Counted from the first letter of the stretch, positions 7,875-17,436 are shown. The stretch: DNA of 64,000 bases from Amycolatopsis sp. FDAARGOS 1241 (GCF_016889705.1 NZ_CP069526.1:1488001-1552000), one strand, 5' to 3'. Notes: generated by a model not told the origin, from the letters alone. Numbers and translations: made by a program.

Positions 7875-9242
7875 TCAACGGACGATCGTGCCCAGCACGT
7901 CGTTGAACGCCTCCGTCGAGCTGGGGTGCGTGTAGATCGCGTCCCGGAGTTCGGCCGCGCGGATGCCGTGGCGCATCGCGAGGGCGACGGAGTTGATCAG
8001 CTCCTGCGCGTCGACGCTGAGCAGCGCGGCACCGAGGATCTCGTCGGTCTCGGCGTCGATCACGAACTTCATCAGCCCGCGAGTCTCCTCGACCACGTAC
8101 GCCCGCGGCATGGCGACGATCTCCGCCACGGGCCGGCTCGCGATCTTGATCGCCCGCCCCTGGGTCCGCGCCTCATTCTCGGTGAGCCCGACTGTCGCGA
8201 GCGGCGGGGTCATGAACAGCGTGTGCGGCACGGCGACGCGGTCGGTCGTCGAGCGCTTGCCCTCGCCGATGAGCTGGTCGAGCACGATCCGGCTGTCATC
8301 CAGCGAGACGTAGGTGAACTGCGGCCCGCCGTTCACGTCGCCGAGCGCGAAGATGTGCGGTCGGCTGGTGCGCAGGAATTCGTCGACCACGATCGCGCCC
8401 CTGGCGTCGGTTTCGATACCCGCGGCCGCGAGGTCGAGGCTCGCCGTGGCCGGCCGGCGCCCGGCGGCCGCCAGGATCGCGTCGGCCTCGACCGTGTGCG
8501 CGGCGCCGCCCTGCTCGTAGGTGACGGTGCTGTCGCGCACCTCGGTGACGTGGGCGCCGGTGACGAGTTCGATGCCCTCCTCGAGGAGGATCTCACGCGC
8601 GGCCGCGGCCACGTCGTCGTCCTCTCGGCCGAGGATCTCCGGTGCGGCCTCGAACACCGTCACGTGCGAGCCGAACCGGTTGTAGATCGCGGCGAACTCG
8701 ATGCCGAGGTAGCCCCCACCGATGATCGCGAACCGCTCGGGCAGCTGTGTGCGCTCGATGAGCTGGGTGCTCGTGAGCAGCCGCGGATTGCCCCGCAAGC
8801 CCGGGATGTCCGGCACCACCGGCTCCGACCCGGCGTTGACGAGGATCGTCTCGGCGGTCACCGTGAGGCGGTCCTCGCCCTCGCCGATGCCGACGCTGTG
8901 TTCGTCCACGAAGGACGCTCGGCCCGTGATCACCGTGATCGTGTCGGCACCGTTGAGCGAGTCGTGGTTGCCGGCGCGGAACAACGACGTCAGCGCCTGC
9001 ACCCGGCCCACCGACTGTTCGTAGAACTCCTGCGCGGGATCGGTTGCCTGGCGGTTGCGTGAGTGGTGCACCAGGGCTTTCGTGGGCACGCAGCCCACGT
9101 TGGGGCAGGTGCCGCCGTACATCCGTTCCGACTGTTCCACGAGCACCACGCTCTTGCCGAGCTCACCCGGCTTCGCGGCGGTGACCTTGCCGCCCTTCCC
9201 GAACCCGATCACCAGAACGTCGGCGGTCAGCTGCTGGCCCAT
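7875..9242 (-). CDS. RclA/MerA-like pyridine nucleotide-disulfide oxidoreductase
   Basis: This 455-residue flavoprotein has the FAD motif VIGFGKGGKV at the N-terminus, the redox pair C46-x4-C51 in GGTCPNVGCVPTK, an NAD(P)H fold starting FAIIGGGYLGIEFA, and the dimerisation domain ending in YTHPSSTE with the active-site HxxxxE. MYGGTC-x-x-GC resembles RclA, the bacterial hypothiocyanous acid reductase, more than lipoamide or glutathione reductases. Mercuric reductase is less likely because there is no N-terminal heavy-metal domain or C-terminal cysteine pair. The ATG at 9242 has GGAGAGG upstream. It probably reduces reactive chlorine, thiocyanate-derived or other disulfide oxidants. Confidence 0.85.
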   Translation of the reverse strand: MGQQLTADVLVIGFGKGGKVTAAKPGELGKSVVLVEQSERMYGGTCPNVGCVPTKALVHHSRNRQATDPAQEFYEQSVGRVQALTSLFRAGNHDSLNGADTITVITGRASFVDEHSVGIGEGEDRLTVTAETILVNAGSEPVVPDIPGLRGNPRLLTSTQLIERTQLPERFAIIGGGYLGIEFAAIYNRFGSHVTVFEAAPEILGREDDDVAAAAREILLEEGIELVTGAHVTEVRDSTVTYEQGGAAHTVEADAILAAAGRRPATASLDLAAAGIETDARGAIVVDEFLRTSRPHIFALGDVNGGPQFTYVSLDDSRIVLDQLIGEGKRSTTDRVAVPHTLFMTPPLATVGLTENEARTQGRAIKIASRPVAEIVAMPRAYVVEETRGLMKFVIDAETDEILGAALLSVDAQELINSVALAMRHGIRAAELRDAIYTHPSSTEAFNDVLGTIVR

Positions 9243-9438
9243 GGCCGTGTCCTCTCCGGTCTGCCGAGTCGCCCGCGGACGGGCCGGGGACCGGGTGTCC
9301 CCGCGGCTCTCGTCGGGACTCAACCGCCGGAGGGCCGCTGTCGATAGCCGGCGATTCAGCACGGTTGCGGATGGGTGCCATAAGCGCGCCTTGGGGAAGC
9401 GGCCGGGCACAGCTCGAACGCCGCGCCCGGCCGGGGTG

Positions 9439-10842
9439 TCAGGCGTGCAGCAGCCCGGTCAGCTCGGAGAGGTCGGCCAGGTTTGCGAGCCCGTAGGTGA
9501 GCTCGGTGATGCGGTCGGCGGTTGCCGAAGTGACCACCCGTGTGGCGTTGAGCCGGAACTTCGTGGCCAGCTCCTCGGCCGCCAGCGGGTTGTCCGGCCC
9601 GCCGCGGTTCACGTCCACGCGCTCCTCCACTTCGCTGCCGTCGCGCAGGCGAGCGCGCAGCACCGCGGGGAACTGGTGCGGGAAGATCTCGTCGCAGCGG
9701 GCGTCGGGCACACAGTGCACCTTCGCCGCCAGTGCGAGCCGCTCCGGGTTCGCCGCCGCCTCGTCGGTGAAGTCCTCGTGGAACACGCCGAGCCCGCCGC
9801 CGCCGAGGAACGCCGCCGCGACCGTGTACGGACCGGAGAACGCCGCGTGGTAACCGGACTTCGGGTGGACTTTGTCCTCGCGCGGCTCGCCGATGGTGCG
9901 CAGCACGGCCGTCGGCGCGCCGAGCTCGAGACGGTCGAGGTCGGCCGGGTCCACGCCGCGCGCCCGCAGCCGCCGCGCGGCGTCGATGCCCGCGTGGGTG
10001 AAGTGGTTGCACGGATAGGGCTTGAAGAAGATGCCCGGCAGCTCCCAGTTCGTGCCGAGGCCGTCGACAATCTCGTCGACGTGGGCCTGGTCGCCGCAGA
10101 AGGCCTGCAGGAAGCCGAACCGGCCCTCCAGCACGGTGGGCGGGCCGGTGATGCCGTGGCGCGCCATCCCGGCCGCCGAGACCGCCGCGTGCGCCGCCCA
10201 GCCGCAGTGCACGCGCTTGACGGTGCCGCCCGTGCGGTTGGCCTCCAGCAAGCCCGAGCCCATGCTGGCCGCGATGCCGAGCGCGTCGGCGATCCCGGCT
10301 TCGTCCACATCGGACAGCATTGCCGCCGAAGCCGCGGCGCCCAAAGCACCGCAGATAGCCGTGGCGTGCAGGCCGTGCTCGAAGAACACCGAGTTGCCGA
10401 GTTCCTCGTCGTAGCCGGCCATACCCAGGCGCACGGTGATCTCCACGCCGACGCCGATCGCGTCGAGCAGTTGCGCCCCGGTGGCGCCGCGGGATTCGGC
10501 GACGGCGAGCGCCGCCGGCACGACCGACGCGGACGGGTGCAGCACCGACGGCAGGTGCGTGTCGTCGAAGTCGAGGGAGTGCGCGAGCGTGCCGTTGAGC
10601 AGGGCCGCGCTCGGGTCGGGGAGCTTCGCGGCGAGCCCGATGGCCGTGGCCCGGCCGGACCCGCCCCACTCCTGCACCAGCGCGCCGACGGCCTTCGCCG
10701 GCCGCTCGGACGTGGCGGCGAGGCTGTTGCCCAGCACGTCGAGCACGCGCCGGGCGGCGTCGTCGCGCAGCTCCGGCGGAAGTCCCTTGGCCCGCACCGA
10801 AGCCGCGAACTCGGCGACGCGTTGCACGATCGTCTGCGTCAT
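9439..10842 (-). CDS. MmgE/PrpD-family protein (dehydratase/decarboxylase/epimerase fold)
   Basis: This 467-residue protein is full length for the MmgE/PrpD family. The family includes methylcitrate dehydratase, cis-aconitate decarboxylase and iminodisuccinate epimerase, enzymes that act on polycarboxylates by proton abstraction. The N-terminal helical part contains LDFDDTHLPSVLHPSA, and FFKPYPCNHFTHAG is the other conserved stretch. The ATG at 10842 overlaps the stop of the upstream cyclase gene (ATGA). It is the last gene of a four-gene operon with a cyclase, a CitE-like lyase and a CoA-transferase. A second family member sits in the divergent operon at 18.9 kb. The substrate is unknown; a di- or tricarboxylate is likely. 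Confidence 0.85.
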   Translation of the reverse strand: MTQTIVQRVAEFAASVRAKGLPPELRDDAARRVLDVLGNSLAATSERPAKAVGALVQEWGGSGRATAIGLAAKLPDPSAALLNGTLAHSLDFDDTHLPSVLHPSASVVPAALAVAESRGATGAQLLDAIGVGVEITVRLGMAGYDEELGNSVFFEHGLHATAICGALGAAASAAMLSDVDEAGIADALGIAASMGSGLLEANRTGGTVKRVHCGWAAHAAVSAAGMARHGITGPPTVLEGRFGFLQAFCGDQAHVDEIVDGLGTNWELPGIFFKPYPCNHFTHAGIDAARRLRARGVDPADLDRLELGAPTAVLRTIGEPREDKVHPKSGYHAAFSGPYTVAAAFLGGGGLGVFHEDFTDEAAANPERLALAAKVHCVPDARCDEIFPHQFPAVLRARLRDGSEVEERVDVNRGGPDNPLAAEELATKFRLNATRVVTSATADRITELTYGLANLADLSELTGLLHA

Positions 10843-11660
10843 GCCGTCACCGCCGCGAGCGGGCGCACGGGCGACCCGGTTCCGCCGACGATGCGCAGGG
10901 GCGCCAGCAGGAACGCGAACTCCGCCAGCCCTTCTTCCGCCACGGCTTCCAGGTTCAGGTGCTCCATGATGAAGATCCCCGACTGCACCAGCAGGATCCG
11001 GTGCACCGGCAGCACGGCGTGGCCGGCACCGGCCGGGATCTGCTCGAACGCGGTCGTGTCCGAACCCGTCGCGACGACCTCGCGCGCCGCCAGCCACTCC
11101 GCGGCCGACGTGTCGGCGCCCGGCACCCCCGTTTCCTTGCCCAGGTATGCCGCCGTGTCACCGAAGTTGCGCGCCCAGCCGGTGCGGATGAGCGCGACGT
11201 CGCCGGGGCCGGGCTCGGTGCCCGCGCGCTTCGCGGCGGCGTCGAGGTCCTCGGCCGTGACGCCGTAACCCGGCTGCAGCGTCGGCACCCCGTGGACGGC
11301 GGCGACGTCGAGCAGCACCGCGCGCCGCAGCAGGCCGGGCAGGTGCTCGGCACCGTGCGTGCGGAACACCCCGCCTTGCTGGGCTTCGGCGGCGTCGACG
11401 CCGCCGTGCAACTCGCCGTCGTGGCTGACGTGCGAGAGCGCGTCGATGTGGGTGCCGACGTGCCCGCCGGTCACGATGATCTCATTGGCCGCCGAACCGC
11501 CGTCAGGGCGGCGCATGTCGCCGTGGCGGCGGATCAGGGTCATCCGGAACCCGGGATGGTTCGGCGAGCAGGGCATGCCGGTGAAGAACGGCTGACCGAG
11601 CTCGATCAGCCGGACCCCGCCGGAAACCGCCGCCAGCAACGGATCCTGGGTACGTGTCAT
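10839..11660 (-). CDS. Cyclase-family metal-dependent hydrolase
   Basis: This 273-residue protein carries the cyclase-family metal motif HVGTHIDALSH (about 68-78), the HxGTHxDxxxH signature of bacterial kynurenine formamidase, isatin hydrolase and related Mn/Zn amidohydrolases. These enzymes open cyclic amides or hydrolyse formamides. The length is typical. The ATG is at 11660, and the stop overlaps the next gene by 4 bases. In this operon it could open a lactam or imide ring or cut an N-acyl bond; the cluster has no tryptophan genes, so kynurenine is unlikely. The exact substrate is an open question. Confidence 0.85.
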   Translation of the reverse strand: MTRTQDPLLAAVSGGVRLIELGQPFFTGMPCSPNHPGFRMTLIRRHGDMRRPDGGSAANEIIVTGGHVGTHIDALSHVSHDGELHGGVDAAEAQQGGVFRTHGAEHLPGLLRRAVLLDVAAVHGVPTLQPGYGVTAEDLDAAAKRAGTEPGPGDVALIRTGWARNFGDTAAYLGKETGVPGADTSAAEWLAAREVVATGSDTTAFEQIPAGAGHAVLPVHRILLVQSGIFIMEHLNLEAVAEEGLAEFAFLLAPLRIVGGTGSPVRPLAAVTA

Positions 11661-11723
11661 GAGTGCGTGCCTTCCTCACTGTGCCGTTCGTTACTGATCC
11701 GACCACAGTCACGGCCGAAACCT

Positions 11724-12599
11724 TTACGTAGCAACGGTTACGTCGTTCTCCGGGGCCGGCCTGCTTTTGACCGGATCAGTGACCTGCTTTTCTCCCGACT
11801 CCGCGAGCGCGAGCACCCACCGGGCGCGGGCCACGATCGCGGCGTCGACGAACTGTCCGTGGTCATCGATCCAGGCGGCGTCGCCCGAGGACTCGAGGCG
11901 GCCGAGCAGTTCACTCGCCCACGCCGTCTCCGCCGGATCGGGGGCGCACACCTCGTGCACCACGGGAATCTGGGCGGGGTGGATCACCGATCGGCCGAAG
12001 AACCCGGCGCGCCGCCCCGCTTCGGTGCTCGCGCGCAACCCGTCGAGATCGCGCACGGCCGTCCACACGCTCTGCACCGGGCTCGGCAGCCCGGCCGCGC
12101 GGGCGGCCACGACGATTCTGGAGCGCGGCCACGTCAACGCGTCGCCGCCGGCCACGCGAAGGTCCGCCGCGAGATCCGCTTCACCGAGGGAAATCCCCGC
12201 GACGAGCGGGTGCGCGGTGGCCAGCGCGAGCGCGTTCTCCACGCCCAGCGCCGACTCGAGGATCGGGTACACCGGCACGCCGAGCGCGTCGGCGACCCGC
12301 CTCAGCTCGGCCGGGTCCTCGGCCTTGGGCACGCGCACCCCGGTGGGCTTCTCGGAAGCCGCGGCCAGCGCGGCGACGTCCGCTTCGCCGGTCGGCGTGG
12401 CCGGCGCGTTGACGCGGACGACGAATTCGGCTCCTTCCGCCAGCGTCTTCAGCACCGTGCGCCGCGCGTCTTCCTTGGCCGCCACCGAGACGGCGTCCTC
12501 CAGGTCCACGATCACCGCGTCGGCCGGCCCCGCGAGCGCTTTCGCGATGCGCTCGGGCCGGTCGCCGGGGACGTAGAGCCAGGAGCGGATCACGGTCAC
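11724..12599 (-). CDS. HpcH/HpaI-family (CitE-like) acyl-CoA lyase
   Basis: This 291-residue protein has the CitE beta-barrel. It opens with SWLYVPGDRPERIAKAL and AVIVDLEDAV, has the metal-ligand glutamate in PILESALGVENA and the acidic loop in ISLGEADLAADL, and ends the barrel at GRSVIHPAQIPVV. Relatives cleave citramalyl-, malyl- or hydroxymethylglutaryl-type CoA esters. The GTG start (12599) overlaps the CoA-transferase stop by 4 bases, so activation to a CoA ester followed by cleavage is a natural reading. Itaconate/citramalate degradation uses the same two steps. The C-terminal tail of about 20 residues is low complexity. Confidence 0.83.
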   Translation of the reverse strand: MTVIRSWLYVPGDRPERIAKALAGPADAVIVDLEDAVSVAAKEDARRTVLKTLAEGAEFVVRVNAPATPTGEADVAALAAASEKPTGVRVPKAEDPAELRRVADALGVPVYPILESALGVENALALATAHPLVAGISLGEADLAADLRVAGGDALTWPRSRIVVAARAAGLPSPVQSVWTAVRDLDGLRASTEAGRRAGFFGRSVIHPAQIPVVHEVCAPDPAETAWASELLGRLESSGDAAWIDDHGQFVDAAIVARARWVLALAESGEKQVTDPVKSRPAPENDVTVAT

Positions 12600-13783
12600 T
12601 TGATCACGCCCTTTTCGCGCAGCCGTGCCAGTTCCGGCTCGCCGAAGCCGTAGCGGCCGAGGACTTCGGCCGTGTGGGCGCCCAGCGGGGCACCGGCGGA
12701 GGTGATCGAGCCGGGCGTCTCCGACAGCCGGAACAGCACGTTCTGCATCTTCACCGGGCCGAGCTCCGCGTCGTCGACGGTCGTGATGCTGCCGAGCGCG
12801 GCGAACTGCGGGTCGGTCATCACGTCGGCCGCGGTGTAGATCGGGGCGACGGCGGCCTGCGCTTCTTCGAACGCCTTGACCACGTCGTCGCGATCGCGCT
12901 CGGCGATCCACGAGCCGACGGCTTCGTCGAGCTCGTCGGCGTGCTTCGCGCGTTCCGCGCCGCTGGCGAACCACGGTTCGTCGACGAGCTCGGGACGCCC
13001 GACCAGCCGCATCACGCGCTCCGCGATCGACTGCGCGCTCGTGGAGATCGCGACCCAGCTCCCGTCCCGCGTGCGGTAGGTGTTGCGCGGCGCGTTGTTC
13101 GTCGACCGGTTGCCGGTGCGCGGCTGCAGCGTGCCGAGCTGGTCGTAGGCGATGATCTGCGGCCCCAGCAGGGTGAGGATCGGCTCGATGATGGCGAGGT
13201 CCACCACCTGCCCGCGGCCCGTCTGCTCGCGTGCCCGCAGCGCGGTCATCACGGCGAACGCGGTGGTCAGCGCTGCGATGCCGTCGGCGAGGCCGAACGG
13301 CGGCAGCGTCGGCGGGCCGTCGGGCTCGCCCGTGATCGCGGCGAATCCGCTCATGGCCTCGGCGAGCGTGCCGAAGCCGGGACGCTTGGCGTACGGGCCG
13401 ACCTGCCCGAACCCGGTCACGCGCGTGAGCACGAGGCCCGGGTTGATCTTGCTCAGCTCGTCGTAGCCCAGGCCCCAGCGCTCGAGCGTGCCCGGCCGGA
13501 AGTTCTCGACGACCACGTCGGCGTCGGCCACCAGCTTGCGGAACACCTCCTGGCCCTCGGGTGACCCCAGGTAGAGCGTGATCGCCTTCTTGCCGCGGCC
13601 GAGGATCTTCCACCACAGGCCGACCCCGTCGCGCTGCGCGCCGTGGCTGCGGACCGGGTCGCCGTTCGGGTGCTCGATCTTGATCACTTCGGCGCCGTAG
13701 TCGCCCAGCAGCGTCGCGGCCAGCGGGCCGGCGAACAGGGTGGCGGTGTCGAGTACCCGGATCCCGGACAAAGCGCCCGTCAT
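12596..13783 (-). CDS. CaiB/BaiF family III CoA-transferase
   Basis: The 395-residue protein is a class III CoA-transferase (formyl-CoA transferase/CaiB type). It begins LSGIRVLDTATLFAGPLAATLLGDYGAEVIKIEHP in two conserved blocks. It also has VENFRPGTLERWGLGY and the segment containing the presumed catalytic aspartate, ITGEPDGPPTLPPFG. The ATG at 13783 follows AGGTAGG; the frame is open upstream, but that part is not family-like. It is the first gene of the leftward operon and faces the ABC transporter operon. It likely activates the carboxylic acid made by the pathway. Confidence 0.87.
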   Translation of the reverse strand: MTGALSGIRVLDTATLFAGPLAATLLGDYGAEVIKIEHPNGDPVRSHGAQRDGVGLWWKILGRGKKAITLYLGSPEGQEVFRKLVADADVVVENFRPGTLERWGLGYDELSKINPGLVLTRVTGFGQVGPYAKRPGFGTLAEAMSGFAAITGEPDGPPTLPPFGLADGIAALTTAFAVMTALRAREQTGRGQVVDLAIIEPILTLLGPQIIAYDQLGTLQPRTGNRSTNNAPRNTYRTRDGSWVAISTSAQSIAERVMRLVGRPELVDEPWFASGAERAKHADELDEAVGSWIAERDRDDVVKAFEEAQAAVAPIYTAADVMTDPQFAALGSITTVDDAELGPVKMQNVLFRLSETPGSITSAGAPLGAHTAEVLGRYGFGEPELARLREKGVIK

Positions 13784-14046
13784 GGGGCCTACCTGCCTTT
13801 CTCGTCCGGCGCGCGAGCCTGGGGCCATCGTTTCGCCGGGAGGAACAAGAGTCAATGCGATGTTTCCAGCCCGTGTCGTGGACTGGTTCTCAAGTTCGCA
13901 CTGATCACGGCGTTCCGTCAAGTTATGCGCAGATATTGACCAGACCGCGAGGCCAGTGTCACGATGTCCGGCAACATTCCTGGCGTTTCTCCAAGCGGAA
14001 CGCCGACCCTTCCAGCGGGAAGAGGCTTCCATTGGGAAGAGGTGAC
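13784..14046. promoter_or_regulatory. Divergent promoter region of the two catabolic operons
   Basis: The 263 bases between the CoA-transferase gene and the solute-binding protein gene must hold both promoters. A weak dyad, GTCAAGTTAT and ATATTGAC, is centred near 13928 and is a candidate site for the IclR regulator encoded at 24.2 kb. The evidence for that assignment is only its position. Confidence 0.4.
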
Positions 14047-15294
14047 ATGTCCGCGCGAATGCTCATCGCCGTGCTCAGCGCGTGCGCCCTGTTCGCGGCC
14101 GCCGGGTGCGGGGGTTCGGCCCCGGCGGGGGCGGGCGGTGCGGCCGCGGGACGCGACGTGGGCCCGGTGAAGATCGCCGCGCTCCACCCCGTCAGCGGGT
14201 CGAACGCCGTCGACGGCCTCCAGATGCGCCGAGGTGCGCAAATGGCGGTCGACGCGATCAACGCGGCCGGCGGCATCAAGTCGCTCGGCGGCCGCAAGGT
14301 CGAGCTCATCACGGGCGACACTCAGGGCAAGGCCGACATCGGGCAGAGCGAGGCCCAGCGGCTCATCTCCGCCGGCGCGGTCGCCGTCGTCGGCACCTAC
14401 CAGAGTGCGGTGAGCACCAACGTCGCCGTGGTCGCGGAACGCAACCGGGTCCCGTTCGTCATGGACGTGACCGCGTCGGACGCGATCTTCAAACACGGTT
14501 ACCGGTACTCGTTCCGCGTTCAGCCCGGCAGCCAGGCCATCGCCACGGCCGCCGCCCAGTACCTCAAGGAGGTTTCGGAGCAGGCCGGGAAACCGGTCCA
14601 CAAGGTCGCGTTCCTGCACGAGCAGAGCGACTTCGGCAGCGGCGCGGCCGACGCGTTCACCGCCGCCGCGCAGAAGCTCGGCATCGCGGTCGGGCCGAAC
14701 ATCAGTTACGACGCCACCACGGTCAGCGACCTCACGGCGCAGATCACGCAGGTCAAGGCCTCAGGCGCCGACGTGCTGGCTGTCGCGGGCTACTACCGCG
14801 ACAGCTTGCTGGCGGCGAAGGCCATCGAGTCGGTGAAACCGGCGCTCGACGCCGTGTGGGGCGTCTCCAATGGCGCCTACGACCAGCCGAAGTTCGTCAC
14901 CGATGCGGGCAAGCTGGGCGATCTGTACTTCAGCACCAACTACCACTACGACGCCACCAACGCGGAAACCCTCGCGTTGCGCGCCCAGTACCAGCGCCAG
15001 TTCGGTGACCCGATGCGCACCGGCGCGGTGCTGTCCTACGACGCGGTCCAGGTCATCGCCGCGGCGGTCGAGAAGGCCTCGAGCACCGACCCCGAGAAGG
15101 TCCGCGACGCGATCGCCGCATCCCAGGTCGCACCCCTGACCGTGGGTCACGGACCCATCTCCTTCGCCCCGAACGGAGACAACCGCAACGCGTTCCCCGT
15201 CCTCATGCAGGTGCAGGACGGGCAGGTCAAGCAGGTCTTTCCCCCGGACAAAGCCGAATCCCGGCCCGACTACACGGTGACATGGCGGCCATGA
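14047..15294 (+). CDS. ABC transporter substrate-binding lipoprotein (branched-chain amino acid type)
   Basis: This 415-residue protein starts with a lipoprotein signal: MSARM, a hydrophobic stretch, then lipobox FAAAGC with the modified cysteine near residue 19. The mature part is a type I periplasmic-binding fold (Peripla_BP_6 family). It opens PVKIAALHPVSGSNAVDG and contains VVGTYQSAVSTNVAVVAERN. It would capture the substrate outside the membrane and hand it to LivHMGF-like proteins encoded directly downstream. The ATG at 14047 follows GAAGAGGTG. Its stop overlaps the start of the next gene (ATGA). The ligand may be an amino-acid-like or aromatic compound rather than leucine. Confidence 0.9.
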   Translation: MSARMLIAVLSACALFAAAGCGGSAPAGAGGAAAGRDVGPVKIAALHPVSGSNAVDGLQMRRGAQMAVDAINAAGGIKSLGGRKVELITGDTQGKADIGQSEAQRLISAGAVAVVGTYQSAVSTNVAVVAERNRVPFVMDVTASDAIFKHGYRYSFRVQPGSQAIATAAAQYLKEVSEQAGKPVHKVAFLHEQSDFGSGAADAFTAAAQKLGIAVGPNISYDATTVSDLTAQITQVKASGADVLAVAGYYRDSLLAAKAIESVKPALDAVWGVSNGAYDQPKFVTDAGKLGDLYFSTNYHYDATNAETLALRAQYQRQFGDPMRTGAVLSYDAVQVIAAAVEKASSTDPEKVRDAIAASQVAPLTVGHGPISFAPNGDNRNAFPVLMQVQDGQVKQVFPPDKAESRPDYTVTWRP

Positions 15295-16313
15295 GCGATC
15301 TCGACACCTCCCCCGGGGCGGCACTCGCCCCCGAATTCTCCCCTCCGGACGACAACAAAGCCCAGCAGCGCAAGGCTTTCCTCAGCCGCGCCGGCGTGGT
15401 CGGCGCGCTCGTCGTGGTCGCGATCCTCGTCGCGCTGCTGATGTCGGGCTCCGCGCTCGTGGTGTGGCAGTCGGTGGTCACCGGCATTCTCACCGGCGGG
15501 CTCTACGGCCTCATCGCGATGGGGCTGACGCTGATCTTCGGCGTGCTCGACATCGTCAACTTCGCGCACGGCGCACTGCTGGCCGTCGCGATGTTCATCT
15601 CCTTCGGCATGGTGCAGGCGACCGGCATGCACCCCTACCTCACGCTGGTCGTGGCGGTGCCCGCGCTGTTCCTCGTCGGTGCCGCCGTGCACCGCGGGTT
15701 GCTGTCGGGCAACGCCGGCAAGACGCTGGAGAACCAGCTGCTCATCACGCTCGGGCTCTCGCTCCTGCTGGAGAACGGGCTGCTGATGTTCTTCGGTGCC
15801 GAGCCGAAGACCATCGATCTGCCGGGCGACTTCCAGTTCCCACTGCTGGGCGCGGTCGTCGCGGGTTCGCGGCTCTACGCGTTCGTCGGTGCGATCCTGC
15901 TCGGCGCCGCGCTGTTCTGGCTGTTGCGCCGCACCCGGCTCGGCACGGCGATCCGAGCCGTCGCCGCCCACGGCCCGGGAGCGGAGCTTGTGGGCATCAA
16001 CGTGCGGCGGATCCACACGCTGACGTTCGCCATCGGCACAGCGTGCGCCGGGGCCGCGGCCGCGCTGGCGGGACCACTGGTGACCGTGACGCCCACGCTC
16101 GGCGAGCAGTTCAACATCACCGCCTTTGTCGTGGTCGTGCTCGGCGGGATGGGCAACGTCGTCGGCGCCCTCGTCGGCGGCCTGCTGATCGGGCTGGTCG
16201 AGCAGCTCACCACGATCTACCTCGGCGGCCAGAGCTCCCTGCTCGGCGTGTTCGTGGTGTTCGTGCTGGTGCTGTTCCTCCGTCCGCAGGGCCTGTTCGG
16301 GAGGCGCGCGTGA
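15291..16313 (+). CDS. livH: ABC transporter permease, LivH type
   Basis: This 340-residue permease has many hydrophobic helices and the LivH signature GGLYGLIAMGLTLIFGVLDI followed by VNFAHGALL. It has an extended polar N-terminus of about 30 residues. Two ATG codons (15282, 15291) are possible; I chose 15291 because it forms an ATGA overlap with the previous stop and has better ribosome-site spacing. It forms the transmembrane path with the LivM-like protein. Its place in the operon shows it serves the substrate processed by the enzymes downstream. Confidence 0.9.
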   Translation: MSDLDTSPGAALAPEFSPPDDNKAQQRKAFLSRAGVVGALVVVAILVALLMSGSALVVWQSVVTGILTGGLYGLIAMGLTLIFGVLDIVNFAHGALLAVAMFISFGMVQATGMHPYLTLVVAVPALFLVGAAVHRGLLSGNAGKTLENQLLITLGLSLLLENGLLMFFGAEPKTIDLPGDFQFPLLGAVVAGSRLYAFVGAILLGAALFWLLRRTRLGTAIRAVAAHGPGAELVGINVRRIHTLTFAIGTACAGAAAALAGPLVTVTPTLGEQFNITAFVVVVLGGMGNVVGALVGGLLIGLVEQLTTIYLGGQSSLLGVFVVFVLVLFLRPQGLFGRRA

Positions 16314-16389
16314 GGGAGCTTGTGACCGAACCATTGACCACAGCGTGCGGCGCTCAGGTCGCCGCGCCGAGCGCCGGCGAGGTGCGCGC

Positions 16390-17436
16390 ATGAGTACGAT
16401 CACGATTGCCGGACCGGCGGTGAAGGACACCGCCAAGGCGCCGCCGCTGCGGCCGCAGAACCGGCAGTACCTCATCCTCGCGATCCTCGTGCTCGTCGCG
16501 ATCCCGCTGCCGCTGATCCTGCCGGCGGCGCAGGGCGCGGTCGCTGTGCGCATCCTGATCTTCCTGCTCATGGCGGTGGGCTGGAACATCATGAGCGGCT
16601 TCGGCGGGATGTTCAGTTTCGGCCACGCCGCGTACTTCGGGCTCGGCGCCTACACCAGCGCGTACCTGCTGGTGAAGCACAACGTGTCGCCGTGGCTCGG
16701 CATGCTCGCCGGCATGGTGGTGGCCGCCGCGGTGGCCGTGCTCGTGGGGTACTTCTCGTTCCGCTACAAGCTGCAGGGCGCGTACTTCGCGCTGGCGACG
16801 TTCGCGTTCGCCGAGATGCTGCGGCTGATCGTCACGAGCAGTGCGTTCGCCAACAAGGCAGTGGGCTTCAGCGTGCCGCTGATCCAGGGCTCGTCGCTGT
16901 CGCTGATCCAGTTCCCGGCCGATTCGCCCGCCTACTTCTGGGTGGCGCTCGTGCTGGCCGGGGCCGCGGTCGCGATCAGCATCGCCTTCCTGCACTCGCG
17001 CACCGGTCGCTACGTCACCGCCATCCGCGACGACGAGCTGGCGGCCGCGTCGCTGGGCGCGCCGGTGATGCGGCACAAGCTGGCGACCGTGGCGCTCTCG
17101 GCCGCGATCACGGCCGTGGCGGGCGCCTTCTACACGCAGTACTACCTGTTCGTGAACCCTGACCTCGGGTTCGGTTCCGCGATCTCGATCCAGGCGATCG
17201 TGCCCGTCGTGATCGGCGGGATCGGCACGATCTGGGGCCCGGTGGTGGGCGCGATCATCGTCGGCTCGCTCACGGACGTCACGGCGACGCTGCTGCGCAC
17301 ACCACCCGGGTTCCTCGGGTTCCTGCAGGGCCGCAGCGGGCTCGACGTGGTGCTCTACGCCGTGCTGCTGATCCTCATCGTGCGGCTGCTGCCGAAGGGC
17401 ATTGTCGGAACGCTGGCGGCGAGGTGGCGGCGATGA
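16390..17436 (+). CDS. livM: ABC transporter permease, LivM type
   Basis: The 348-residue protein has about ten hydrophobic segments and LivM features: VGWNIMSGFGGMFSFGHAAY near residue 60 and RDDELAAASLGAP in the cytoplasmic loop that contacts the ATPases. The ATG at 16390 is 76 bases after the LivH stop, the only loose spacing among the five transporter genes. The stop overlaps the next start (ATGA at 17433). It partners with the LivH-like permease. Confidence 0.9.
   Translation: MSTITIAGPAVKDTAKAPPLRPQNRQYLILAILVLVAIPLPLILPAAQGAVAVRILIFLLMAVGWNIMSGFGGMFSFGHAAYFGLGAYTSAYLLVKHNVSPWLGMLAGMVVAAAVAVLVGYFSFRYKLQGAYFALATFAFAEMLRLIVTSSAFANKAVGFSVPLIQGSSLSLIQFPADSPAYFWVALVLAGAAVAISIAFLHSRTGRYVTAIRDDELAAASLGAPVMRHKLATVALSAAITAVAGAFYTQYYLFVNPDLGFGSAISIQAIVPVVIGGIGTIWGPVVGAIIVGSLTDVTATLLRTPPGFLGFLQGRSGLDVVLYAVLLILIVRLLPKGIVGTLAARWRR

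Noticed and set aside
9055..11268. Long plus-strand frame opposite the MmgE/PrpD and cyclase genes
   Set aside because: Antisense shadow of two clear minus-strand enzymes, with no recognisable domain.
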